This document shows positions 1 to 9,189 of a stretch of DNA of 64,000 bases, piece by piece. The notes beneath the pieces were generated by a model. It was given only the letters and a program-made list of their open reading frames with translations, was not told the origin of the DNA and made no database searches. The position numbers and the translations under genes were made by a program. The stretch comes from Drosophila miranda (Eukaryota > Arthropoda > Insecta > Diptera > Drosophilidae), in the NCBI RefSeq assembly GCF_003369915.1, contig NC_046676.1, forward strand, positions 8,773,501-8,837,500, read 5' to 3'. How positions within the stretch are numbered: position 1 is the first letter of the stretch; each line of letters opens with the position of its first letter.

Positions 1-165
1 GATTCATATAAATAGCAGCTGTGCAAGTCTCGATAGGTCTTTTTTTCTGACGAGCGGTAGCGATAGACGCGAGACAAAACGAAGAAGTGAGAACAATTTT
101 TTGTTCGTCAAATTCCATAAAAGTTCAAAACTTCAAAAGTTGAAAACATAGTAAATGTGGATTTT
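1..165 (+). repeat. Distal copy of the Hsf promoter/5' leader duplication
   Basis: Positions 1-165 match 441-605 with only three mismatches (offsets 6, 94 and 110); similarity stops abruptly after 165. The unit carries a TATA box (TATAAATA at 7-14) and the following leader. Because the window starts at base 1, the true left end may lie further out. It reads as a recent tandem duplication of the Hsf promoter with a 275-bp spacer. Transcripts starting here could read through the spacer and use the same leader splice donor at 658. Confidence 0.9.
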
Positions 166-440
166 ATTATTATTATTATATAAAGCTAATAAATAGTTAA
201 AACTAGGTATTAACAGGGTATGGGGCTATAGCTGCTGAGGCCTTAAGCTCACTATAGTATTATTATACGTTTGAGGATGTATGTACCTATATACATATGT
301 ACAGGGTTGGTTCTATACGTTATATGTTGTGGAGGAATTATTATCTAAAATACTAATTGGGGTCAAAATTCAAATAATTGTAAGCGCCAGAATATGCCAG
401 GCTAGCCGATATATCGGCTGACGTCTGAGCAGACGCCATC
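166..440. other. Spacer between the two promoter copies
   Basis: AT-rich unique sequence with no coding signal. Its right end holds a 16-bp perfect palindrome at 404-419 followed by an inverted repeat at 422-435, just upstream of the proximal TATA box. Confidence 0.6.
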
Positions 441-605
441 GATTCGTATAAATAGCAGCTGTGCAAGTCTCGATAGGTCTTTTTTTCTGACGAGCGGTAG
501 CGATAGACGCGAGACAAAACGAAGAAGTGAGAAAAATTTTTTGTTCGTGAAATTCCATAAAAGTTCAAAACTTCAAAAGTTGAAAACATAGTAAATGTGG
601 ATTTA
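441..605 (+). repeat. Proximal copy of the Hsf promoter/5' leader duplication
   Basis: Second copy of the 165-bp unit, about 98% identical to 1-165. It contains the TATA box at 447-454 and runs into the leader exon ending at 657. Confidence 0.9.
447..454 (+). promoter_or_regulatory. Hsf: TATA box of the proximal Hsf promoter
   Basis: TATAAATA lies upstream of a leader that ends in a good splice donor (GTGAGT at 658). A start site about 30 bp downstream, near 480, is inferred. The distal copy has the same box at 7-14. Confidence 0.6.
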
Positions 606-657
606 GTTTGGACTAAAGTGTAAAAACACTAAAGAAATTTTAAGAAACGATCTAACA
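478..657 (+). other. Hsf: Predicted non-coding first exon of Hsf (5' UTR)
   Basis: The leader downstream of the TATA box ends at a GTGAGT donor (658-663). The matching acceptor is the TTTGCAG ending at 1007, 13 bp before the Hsf ATG. The intron 658-1007 contains AC-rich simple sequence and nothing coding. The left edge (start site) is only estimated. Confidence 0.5.
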
Positions 658-1020
658 GTGAGTGAATTGTTTAAAGCCAGAAAATTGTTAAGGTAGGTGT
701 AGGCGGAGAGAAAGAAAGAGAACTTGAAATAAATGTGTGTGCAGGTTTTAAGTATGTATGACGCATTTGGCCATAATTGAAAATATCAAAGTTGCAACTT
801 AACTTTCACATCAAATCGCATTTCGTCAATCGTGTCGTACCTGCCCACACATGCAGACATATGATCATATCCATATATGCGCATGCAGCCACAAACACAC
901 ACACACACGTAGCGCTAATGGGGCTGAACTGTGGACCAGAGTAGAGCGTGTTGAAAATTCATTGATTTAATTTGTTTCCCATTCGTTTTTCGGGTATTTA
1001 TTTGCAGTTGTAGTGACTAT

Positions 1021-4000
1021 ATGTCCAGGCGTTCATCTGTCAAAGCCGTGCAACACAGGCACGAGTTCAGTGAGGAGGAGGACGACGAAGAGGAGCGCTC
1101 TCTGCGTCGCAATATGTATTCATCCGGGGATTTGGGCATGGGCAGCGGTGTGCCCGCCTTTCTGGCCAAGCTGTGGCGCTTGGTAGACGACACCGAAACC
1201 AATCATTTGATTTTTTGGACGAAGGTAACGATTCAAAAGCCGCCATATTGTTTATTTACCTTGCTTTGCTTCTCTTTCCCCATTTACTCTTTTTTTTTTT
1301 TATTAGCATGGCAACAGAAACAACAACGAGTGCAGGTGCTTTACGCTCTGCTCTCTGCGTTTTAGCTTTCTCTCTGTCGTCGTAGTTGTTGTTGTTGTTG
1401 CTGCTGCTGCTTACAGTGTGCCTCTCTGCACGTATGCATTGTTGTAATGCGATTTGCATAAACCACAGAAGTGCGTACGTGCGTGCCCTCTGAAAATTTT
1501 CCGCTCCTCGCCCGCTCCAGCTGTCAGTCGGGAATTTTCCCCCTCTACGGTGTTTTGACTTGGTTATTCTGTTTAGCAATTACATAGATAAGAGAAAATC
1601 CAATCGTTTCTCTTACCAAAGAGTGCGACCTGATAACAGCCAGCGTCCCAATCAATCACTTGATGAAATATTTGCTCACATTATACATGCATATGCGTAT
1701 GTACATTCACATGTGTGTGCTTATAATTAGATACTTATTTCTGTGACCACATACATACATACATACATCTTTACATGGGGCTTATCGCTAGTTTTGGACT
1801 TTTATTTGGCATACCGCAACTTTGTGTTTGATATCCACTTATCAGCGTGACTTTCCATATTACTTTCGATTCCAGGATGGCCACAGCTTCGTCATACAAA
1901 ACCAGGCGCAATTCGCGAGGGAACTGCTGCCCCTCAACTACAAGCACAACAACATGGCCAGCTTTATCAGGCAGCTGAATATGTGTAAGTACAAAGGACG
2001 CACAAGTGACAAGATGGGGATCTAAGCAGTTTTCCCTTTTATTTTCCCGTACAGATGGATTCCACAAGATCACATCGATTGAGAATGGGGGCTTGCGTTT
2101 CGATCGCGATGAGATCGAGTTCTCCCATCCGTTCTTCAAGCGCAACTCTGCCCATCTGCTGGACCAAATAAAACGAAAGATATCCAACAACAAGAATGTG
2201 GATGACAAGGCGGTGCTGAAGCCGGAGGCTGTGTCCAAGATATTGAACGATGTGAAGGTTATGCAAGGTCGGCAGGACACCATGGACTCGCGCTTCTCGG
2301 CCATGAAGCAGGAGAATGAAGTGCTGTGGCGGGAGATCGCTAGTCTCCGGCAGAAGCATTCAAAACAGCAGCAGATAGTTAACAAATTGATACAGTTCCT
2401 CATTTCGATCGTGCAGCCATCAAGGAATATGTCGGGAGTGAAGCGGCACATGCAGCTTATGATCAATGACTCGCCGGAAAACGGACGCGCGCGTACTACC
2501 AGCGAAACGGAGAGCGATGCGGGCAGTGGCCCAGTTATACATGAACTCAGCGAGGAGCTGCTCGACGAAGTGATGAATCCCAGCACCGGTCAATATGACC
2601 AGGAGAGCGTCTCTCCACAGTCCGTTGAGCGGCCACAGTCGATAAGCTTTGATTACTCCAATCAGAGCGTCGAGGACTTGCTCCGGACTAACAATGGAGC
2701 GGGAGGAGGAGGAGGTGCTGCCGCCGGCAGCCTGCTGCAAGTGGGAGCCGGAGCTGCCTCCCCTCTGGCCTCTAGCTTGAGTCATTCGCCGGCTGAACAA
2801 ATCGCTTACACAGTGACTGAGCTCCCGGATGCTCATGTCCCGGAGGTGTCCAGCAGTCCTGTCTACACCGATGAGCATAATGTGCTTACGCCCCTGGTGC
2901 GTGAACAGCAGCGCGAGGAGGAGCGCAAGCGGCAGCAGCTCAAGGAGAAGAACAAACAGCGGCGGCAGACAGGGGATCAGATGATCTCAGCCAACGCCAT
3001 TTCAGTCGATGAAGCGTCTCCCAAGACTGTGCGCACACGCTCCCAGCTTAAGACGACTTCACAGCTCAATGTGATGCCGCAGCCTGTATTTATCAAGACA
3101 GAGCCCGAACCCGATTCCGGATTGCTAGACCTGATGAATGGCACTGACTCGGACATGTACAACGTGAACTTTATCACCGAAGATATGCCGTCGAATATAT
3201 TTGAGGTGAGCTTTAACTTTTCTGCATTTTACACGCTTATTAATAACAATTATCAAACTGCAGGACCCCTCAATGCTCTCCACTGATCTGGGAGAGGTTG
3301 ACAAGCTGAATCAGCAGCAGACATTCGGCAAGTCCACAGTCAGCAGTGGAAAGTTTTCCAGCAACTTTGATGTACCCATAAGCGGCAGCAGCAGCAGCAG
3401 CAACTCTCTGCTAGACGCCAATCAGGCATCCACATCGAAGGCAGCGGCGGCCACAAAGGCCACAGCATCAGCCACTGAGGGCGAGGCAGCAGCAATGGCT
3501 TTGGCCAAGTATGCTGGCGAAAACAGTGCTGTTCGGGAGGGGAGCAATGGTCCTCTGATGAGGATTAATTCAGTGTTAGTAGCTGAGAAGCCTTTATTAG
3601 TCACCAGAGCGGTAGACTATAATCTAGAGGCCATTTCCCCTTCTTACTGTTGCAGTGACGATGTCCACGGGCATTTGGATAATGTGCAAGATGAGCTAGA
3701 GACCCTCAAGGATTTGCTGCGTAGCGATGGCGTCTCCATCGATCAGAACATGCTCTTGGGTGTAAGTTAATTTTCCCCCCGTTTCATTTACTTGGGCTGC
3801 CAGAGAACGTGTCCGTTTGTCCGAAGTGTATTTTATAACATACGTTCTATTTCTATACGATTCTATACGATTAGGCTCTTTCCAGGACGTCCATTTTGCA
3901 GCTGACTGAAGACGACCAGTTGATAAAGGTCAGCGCAAGCGTCCGCCACTTAACCAGCCCACTAATTTCCAATATATTTCTAAGAAACAATCATTGAACT

Positions 4001-4323
4001 AACCTCTTTCATTTATGCATATTGCAGCTCTTCAATGACTCGGAACTTCTGGACACCTATGGCCTATCGTTTCCCACTGATAGCATAAGCGGTGAAAAGA
4101 AAGGTAAGCTGAGAAAATGCTCAATTCGTTCAACCGTAAACTGAATTCAATTTCAATTATTGCAGCTTCGAGTGGCTCGGAAATGATGGCCTACCAGCCC
4201 AGCCCGTACGACCTTTCCGACATACTTGACACTGACGATAATGAAAAGAGCCAGGAGCCCATCAGTCGTCAGTTGTTTCAGACGCAGAGTTCTGTATTGA
4301 ACACACCGCGTCACGATTTTTAA
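1021..4323 (+). CDS. Hsf: Heat shock factor Hsf, 704 aa (7 constitutive coding exons)
   Basis: Trimeric transcription factor that binds nGAAn arrays in heat-shock promoters in the nucleus. Coding exons by splice consensus and phase: 1021-1224, 1876-1984, 2055-3205, 3264-3574, 3656-3761, 4028-4103, 4166-4323; the sum is 2115 nt, divisible by three. The winged-helix DNA-binding domain (about residues 45-150) is split over the first three exons and includes FAKLWRLV-like, [17 protein letters not shown] and [12 protein letters not shown] segments. The HR-A/B coiled coil follows ([18 protein letters not shown]). The acidic and Ser/Gln-rich middle is followed by HR-C ([15 protein letters not shown]) in the fifth exon. 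The protein ends in [11 protein letters not shown], close to D. melanogaster Hsf, whose isoforms are about 690-730 aa. Intron 1 (1225-1875) is non-coding. The next gene converges on it. Confidence 0.95.
3875..3928 (+). CDS. Hsf: Candidate alternative 18-codon Hsf exon
   Basis: Between exons 3656-3761 and 4028-4103 there is an AG (3873-3874), then 54 nt open in phase 0 ([18 protein letters not shown]), then GTCAGC as donor. The neighbouring exons join at phase 0, so inclusion or skipping keeps the frame. The family is known to make isoforms that differ near the C-terminus in D. melanogaster; that this is the same exon is my inference. Using the nearby AG at 3885 instead would put a stop in frame. 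Confidence 0.6.
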
Positions 4324-5177
4324 ACGTAGAATTGAGAGAAGACTTGAATCAGCTATTACACGGATGCTCAGAAAGTGAACAAAAAAGTTTTTTTAAGTTT
4401 TCTATGTGTTGATTATCTCTTATACCCATTAGTTGATCTATATTTGTTAATCATATTAATATTCATTTCATTCATGTCTGTGTATGTATGTGCCTTCTGC
4501 ACTATATATTAAATATATAGCCCTAACCTTAAGCCTAATTCTAACCACGAACCCAATCTAGTTATATAGACTAAAAGAAGAACCAGTTAATATTTACGAA
4601 ATTCAATTTTTTAATCGGTGAAAAGTGTGAGAGCCACCCACACCCACGTGGGTCTCTCTTGTAGGTAAATTTTCGCTAAACGAAGATTAACCAAATTAAA
4701 TCTTACTCTGATTTGTATACAAAGGTATAAGAGCATCATCTTTTTTTTGTAGTTTATACGCTTTACAAACACTACTTTTAAATATTGGAATAATAAAATA
4801 CAAACTACTCTGTGCTGACTCCACGCAAGCAGCAAATGAAATCTGAGGCATTAAAGCATAGAGATGGGGATGGGGGCATGTCATCTTCCGGCATGATTTG
4901 TGCACACTTTATTTGGTATTTCTGTTGATACAACTTAACAGATACGGACTTATCAGGCTGCCTCTTGGTAATGAATATATTAATACAAGTTAACTTAAGC
5001 CTATACCTAGAAACGCAGACAGACGCAGCAAGTACAAATGCTATGTAAATGGATTAATACATAGGTGTATAGTCTAGTGTGGAAAAAAAAGGGTGTGTAA
5101 TCGATTGTATGCCTCAAACCAAAGGTTGTACGTATTGCATATGAATTGGAGAGATCCCGTTCGCAGGCAGTAGTCCC
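4324..5177. other. 3' UTRs of the convergent Hsf and MADF-BESS genes
   Basis: This 0.85-kb stretch has no coding gene. AATAAA at 4792-4797 on the + strand would end Hsf transcripts near 4.8 kb. AATAAA on the - strand (4908-4913) would end the opposing gene near 4.9 kb. The two 3' ends therefore probably abut without much overlap. Confidence 0.6.
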
Positions 5178-6467
5178 TTAGGACTCGTCCTTGTACTTGG
5201 CGTCCTTTAGAATGTTTGCGAACTCGAATTTGACCCGTTCCCGCTCCGACCTGGGCATGCTGCGCAGAGAATCCACCAGTGAGAGGCAATAAAGCTCAAT
5301 GGGGTCATTGATGGGCGCCAGGCTAGGCAGAGGGGCAACCATGGCCTTGCGTTTGGCTGCATTTCCCATAATATCGCTGGCCGCCGGTCGTCTTGTGGCC
5401 CCTGACTTGTATATGGGCTCAATGGTAACTTCTCCATTCGAGAGGGAGCTGTTCTTGATGTCCTGCTGTTGCTGTTGCTGCTTTTGCTCGTCCTGTTCAT
5501 ACCCATTGCCCATGACCACCATTGGTGTGAGGAGGGGCGAGGAGGCTGGTGAGCTATAGTGGGTGTTGTTGCGACTATTATTTCTGCTGCTATTGGTGCC
5601 ATTCAAGGCCCTCTCAATGGAAACCTCCATCTTTGGCTCCATGAGCTGCAGCTCGGGTACGATTTCATTGTCGTCGCTATTCGATCCGTCCTCACTGTTG
5701 TCCAGCTCAATGATGTCATAGTTGCAGGACGCATCGACCGTCAAGTGCTCCGGATCGGGATAAAGAAAGCTGTTGCTGTCGTTGTCACTGCTCCCATTAT
5801 TGGTGGGCGCCGCAATTGTCTGGTTTTTCTTTACATTGTATGTTTGGGCGGTGTTCTGGAGAAATGACAGATCCTCCGTGAAGCGTCGCTTTCGCACATT
5901 CGGATTTACTTGGCCAGTCTCAATGGCCTTGATCTCCTGCAGATAGTTGTAGCGTATGTTTTTCCATTTGGTCTGCAGGAAGCGTGCTGTGGGGTGGGAA
6001 GACAAGGGGTGGTGGGTGGATGAGTACTACGGCTTGAGGGGGGCCGTTCGCATAAAAATTACTCACAGGAGGTGCCCAGTTCGTTGGCAATGCGATCCCA
6101 TATGTCGACTCTCACAGGATTGCGGCGATAGTGCGGATGGCTGACGTCGTAGATGGCTGGATTGGCGCGGACCAGTTTTATCAAGCGATCGTCTGTGGGT
6201 TGTTTTTGTGGGAAAAATCGTTAAAATCCGTCAATCAGTCATTTCTGCTTTCTACGTTTCTTCGCTAGCAACCCCTAAGCGCGGAAGACGCGGCCGGGCA
6301 GGACAATCGTCCTGTCCTTCATTGGGGGTTGGTTTGATTCTGCAGCGCGTCTCTCTCTGTATTGTGTATTGGCAAATCCATAAATGAAACTCACCGAATT
6401 CTGGTCCTGTGGTCTCACGTTCAGCATAATAGCGTTGCATTTTGTGCTCCAGCTTTGTACTTATCAT
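5178..6467 (-). CDS. MADF-BESS domain protein, 335 aa
   Basis: Probable DNA-binding transcriptional regulator of the Adf-1-like family. Three exons read on the minus strand: 6467-6395, 6192-6067, 5986-5178 (1008 nt in total). The MADF domain, a Myb/SANT-like fold at about residues 22-105, is visible as DRLIKLVRANPAIYDVSHPH, VDIWDRIANELG and FLQTKWKNIRYNY. The middle is Asn/Ser/Glu-rich and disordered, with a Gln run. The C-terminal BESS motif (about residues 290-330, IELYCLSLVDSLRSMPRSER) normally mediates protein contacts. The ATG at 6467 was chosen because the short first exon joins in phase 1 straight into the MADF domain. Flies have dozens of these paralogues and I cannot name this one. 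Confidence 0.85.
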
Positions 6468-7167
6468 AATACTCAGTAGAGTACCTTTTAATTCAATCCG
6501 ACTGTTTTCTTCTTCCTCGCTGTGGTGACGGTCACTAACTCAAATTGCTGCAATAGGCTGTGGTTCTTCTCAATTTTCCGAAATGGTCTGAGCGACGACT
6601 CCAAAGCGTTATTTTGTTGTGCACAATTAACTGTTTGACAGCGCTGAGTTTATTTCGTCTCTCTGTTTTTTCGGTTTTGTCTTACGCGCTCTGCGCAGTC
6701 TCACATTGAAAGGGCTGCCAACTTGGTAAAACCTGGGGCGCTGCCACCCTAGCCAAGTTTTTGTATTACAATCGAAGTAGCGTTTTCCAATCGTGTACAA
6801 GGCACATTAGCCCATTGTCGACCAGTGGGTATTAAAATACACTCCACGAAAATAGGGAAAATTTAAGTTCAGGTGAACTTCGAGTTCAAGTTTTTTAAGC
6901 AAAGATAAAGGATAGGTTGGACTAACAAGAGTAAGCATTATTTTCCGCAATTTAACTCAAGTTGTTTAAATGAAGGGGGCTTAAGAGGGGTAAGTTCGTT
7001 CCCCTGTCAGCTGTCATCATAAACCGCCCTTCGCCAAACGCTCTCGGGCTTAATTTGATTCGTTCCGAAAAGCAACAACACAAACACGACTTGAGCATTT
7101 TCCACCGCTCGCGCGCCTAACACCAAACAGCACGTGTGTGTGCCACACACAGCATAGGTAACAAAAT
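6468..7167. other. Divergent intergenic region with a dispersed repeat
   Basis: This region separates the starts of the MADF-BESS gene (-) and the glycerol-kinase-like gene (+). The proximal part (6468-6800) presumably holds the MADF promoter; I see no clear TATA box. 6806-7020 resembles sequence at 43513-43755 and is listed separately. Confidence 0.5.
6806..7020 (+). repeat. Dispersed repeat, copy A
   Basis: It shares in order with 43513-43755: ATTAGCCCATTGT, GACCA..GGGTATT, TTCAGGTGAA, GTTTTTTAAG, and a GTTTAAAT..GA.GGGGG.TTAAG block ending in GTAAGTTCGT. It has no open reading frame and no clear terminal inverted repeats. Probably a degenerate, short non-coding transposon relic. Confidence 0.6.
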
Positions 7168-9189
7168 ATGAACAACGGCAGATATGGCAGATTTGGAGCA
7201 CTCATTGGCATTGCGTACGTGAGCGGCACCCACTGCAGATTTCTGGTAAGCCAAAAACGCACTCGTAACACACACACACACACACACGCGTGAGTGTCTG
7301 ACTGTGTGGGTAGACAGCTGACTCAATATCTATTTCCATAGATTTACTCGACAAAAAACGCCGAAGTCTTGGCCTGCCATGAGCTGAAGCTGCGGCAGAT
7401 CGTCCACCAGGCCGGCTGGCTAGAATATGACCCATCGGAGATCTGGAAATACATGCAGGAGTGCATTGAGGTAGCGTATCGGGGACTCTTTGCACCAGTT
7501 ATATCATCAGAAACTAACCCAAACAAATAACTTCGTAGACGGCGTACAAGAACTTGGTGATACTGGAAATCGATCCGCATGACATCATCGCCGTGGGAAT
7601 TGTCAATCAGCGGGGAACGTCCGTGCTGTGGAACAAGTACACTGGCCAGCCGCTGCACAATGCCATTGGTTGGTCGGACAGTCGCAGCACCCCAGTCCTG
7701 AGAAGGATCCTGCACAACGTGAAACAGAATGTGGATTATGTGAGGGAACGCACTGGGCTCCCGTTGAGTGGTTGCTTCAGTGCCTTGAAGATTCGTTGGC
7801 TGATGGAGAATATTCCGGCTGTGGGAGGTGCAATAAATGAGGACAAGTGCCTTTTCGGCACTCTGGACTCCTGGTTGTTGTGGAACCTAACCGGTGGCGT
7901 CCAGGCGGGAGTTCACTCAACGGACATAACCAATGCGCACTACACTTCGCTAATGAACCTGTCCACACAGCAGTGGGATGCAAAGCTGTGCCGATTCTTC
8001 AATCTGCCCATAGAAATACTGCCACGGATACGTTCCAATTCCGAAATATATGGCTACGTGCTGGACGGACCGTTGTTGGGAGTCCCTATAGCAGGGGTAA
8101 TTGGCGAGCAGCCTGCCTGTTTGATGGGCCAACTGTGTATTAAGGCCGGCCAGAATGTCTGCACCCTGGATGACAGCTGCTTTGTCCTACTCCACACGGG
8201 CACAGAAATGCTTGAATCAAAGAATGGACTGATCACAGGAATAGCGCACCAGCTGGGACCCCGAGCGCGCACCAACTACAGCCTTGAGGGAGCTATTTCC
8301 AATGCCGGATCCACAGTAAATTGGCTACGCGAAAAGCTGCGCATCAATACCGAGATTAACTCCAACGACAATGTAGTGGAATCACTTAATACCTTTATCG
8401 GCGACAGCTCAGTGATTTCCTCCACCTGCTCATCCTCCATGCTCAATGCTGAATGCGGTCTGGCGGCCAAACGGTCAGAGATTACCCTTGTTCCAGCCTT
8501 TCATGGTCTGTATGCGCCCTATTGGCGCTATGATGCTAGGGGCATAATTCTGGGCCTCTCCAGTCAGACTACGGCAGAGAACATCACCCAGGCTGCCTAC
8601 GAGGCGACCGGCTTCCAGATCTACGAAGTTCTCGAGGCTTTCAAGCGGGACACGCCCAACTGGGATCACGCGTGCATGCATCCGGTGCTCACTTTCGGCG
8701 GCGAGTACGCAGAAGACACACACCTGGTCCAATTCATAGCGGATATCATGGGCTACATGCTGGAACGGCCGCATACCGCCTCGCCAGCTGGTCTGGGAGC
8801 TATGATGGCGGCCGGCGTGACCATGGGCGTGGTATCCCTAGAATATGCGACAAAGATGTATGCTCCACCGACAGACGTCTTCTCACCCACCACCACACCG
8901 AACCGTAAGTGCAGGGGACTAGAGTACTGTTGCATAGGTATAATGGAACTAATTTGTATTTTATTTCGCAGGTCGAGAGGTGCTCTACAGGCGCTGGGAC
9001 TACGCAGTAAAGAGGTGCCTGCACTGGAACAACTTCGAGACATACGAGGCAGACATCGAGCTGTTCTCGCAGCGCGAACGTGATCCCAATCTAGCCATAC
9101 GGCGATCAATACCTGGCAGCATATTCATGGTCACATCGTTTGGTCTTCTCCTGCTGTCCAGGTACCTGCACAACAATCCTCTGACCTAA
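7168..9189 (+). CDS. Glycerol-kinase-like FGGY protein, 596 aa, probably catalytically altered
   Basis: FGGY-family carbohydrate kinase; typical members phosphorylate glycerol with ATP. Exons: 7168-7245, 7342-7470, 7539-8904, 8972-9189 (1791 nt). Family landmarks are W-x-D-x-R in AIGWSDSRS, TGLPLSGCFSALKIRWL, LFGTLDSWLLWNLTGG, TDITNAHYTSLMN and GLYAPYWRYDARGIILGL. A C-terminal hydrophobic segment (SIFMVTSFGLLLLSRYL, about residues 573-589) suggests an outer mitochondrial membrane anchor, as in other animal glycerol kinases. Odd points: the N-terminal DQGT phosphate motif reads YVSGT, the catalytic GDQ reads GEQ (E259), and the YGTGCF loop reads LDDSCF (about 279-284). Activity is therefore doubtful. 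Several paralogues exist in flies (Gyk, Gk1, Gk2, CG8298) and I cannot assign this one. Confidence 0.88.
7268..7287 (+). repeat. (AC)n microsatellite in intron 1 of the glycerol-kinase-like gene
   Basis: About ten uninterrupted CA dinucleotides lie inside the first intron (7246-7341). Confidence 0.9.

Noticed and set aside
500-600. Heat shock elements in the Hsf leader
   Set aside because: TTC and GAA triplets are present (for example 563-588) but are spaced 8 and 10 bp apart, not in the 5-bp register that HSF needs.
1771-2586. 271-codon minus-strand open frame
   Set aside because: It lies antisense over Hsf exons 2-3 and their introns; the plus strand carries the conserved DNA-binding domain.
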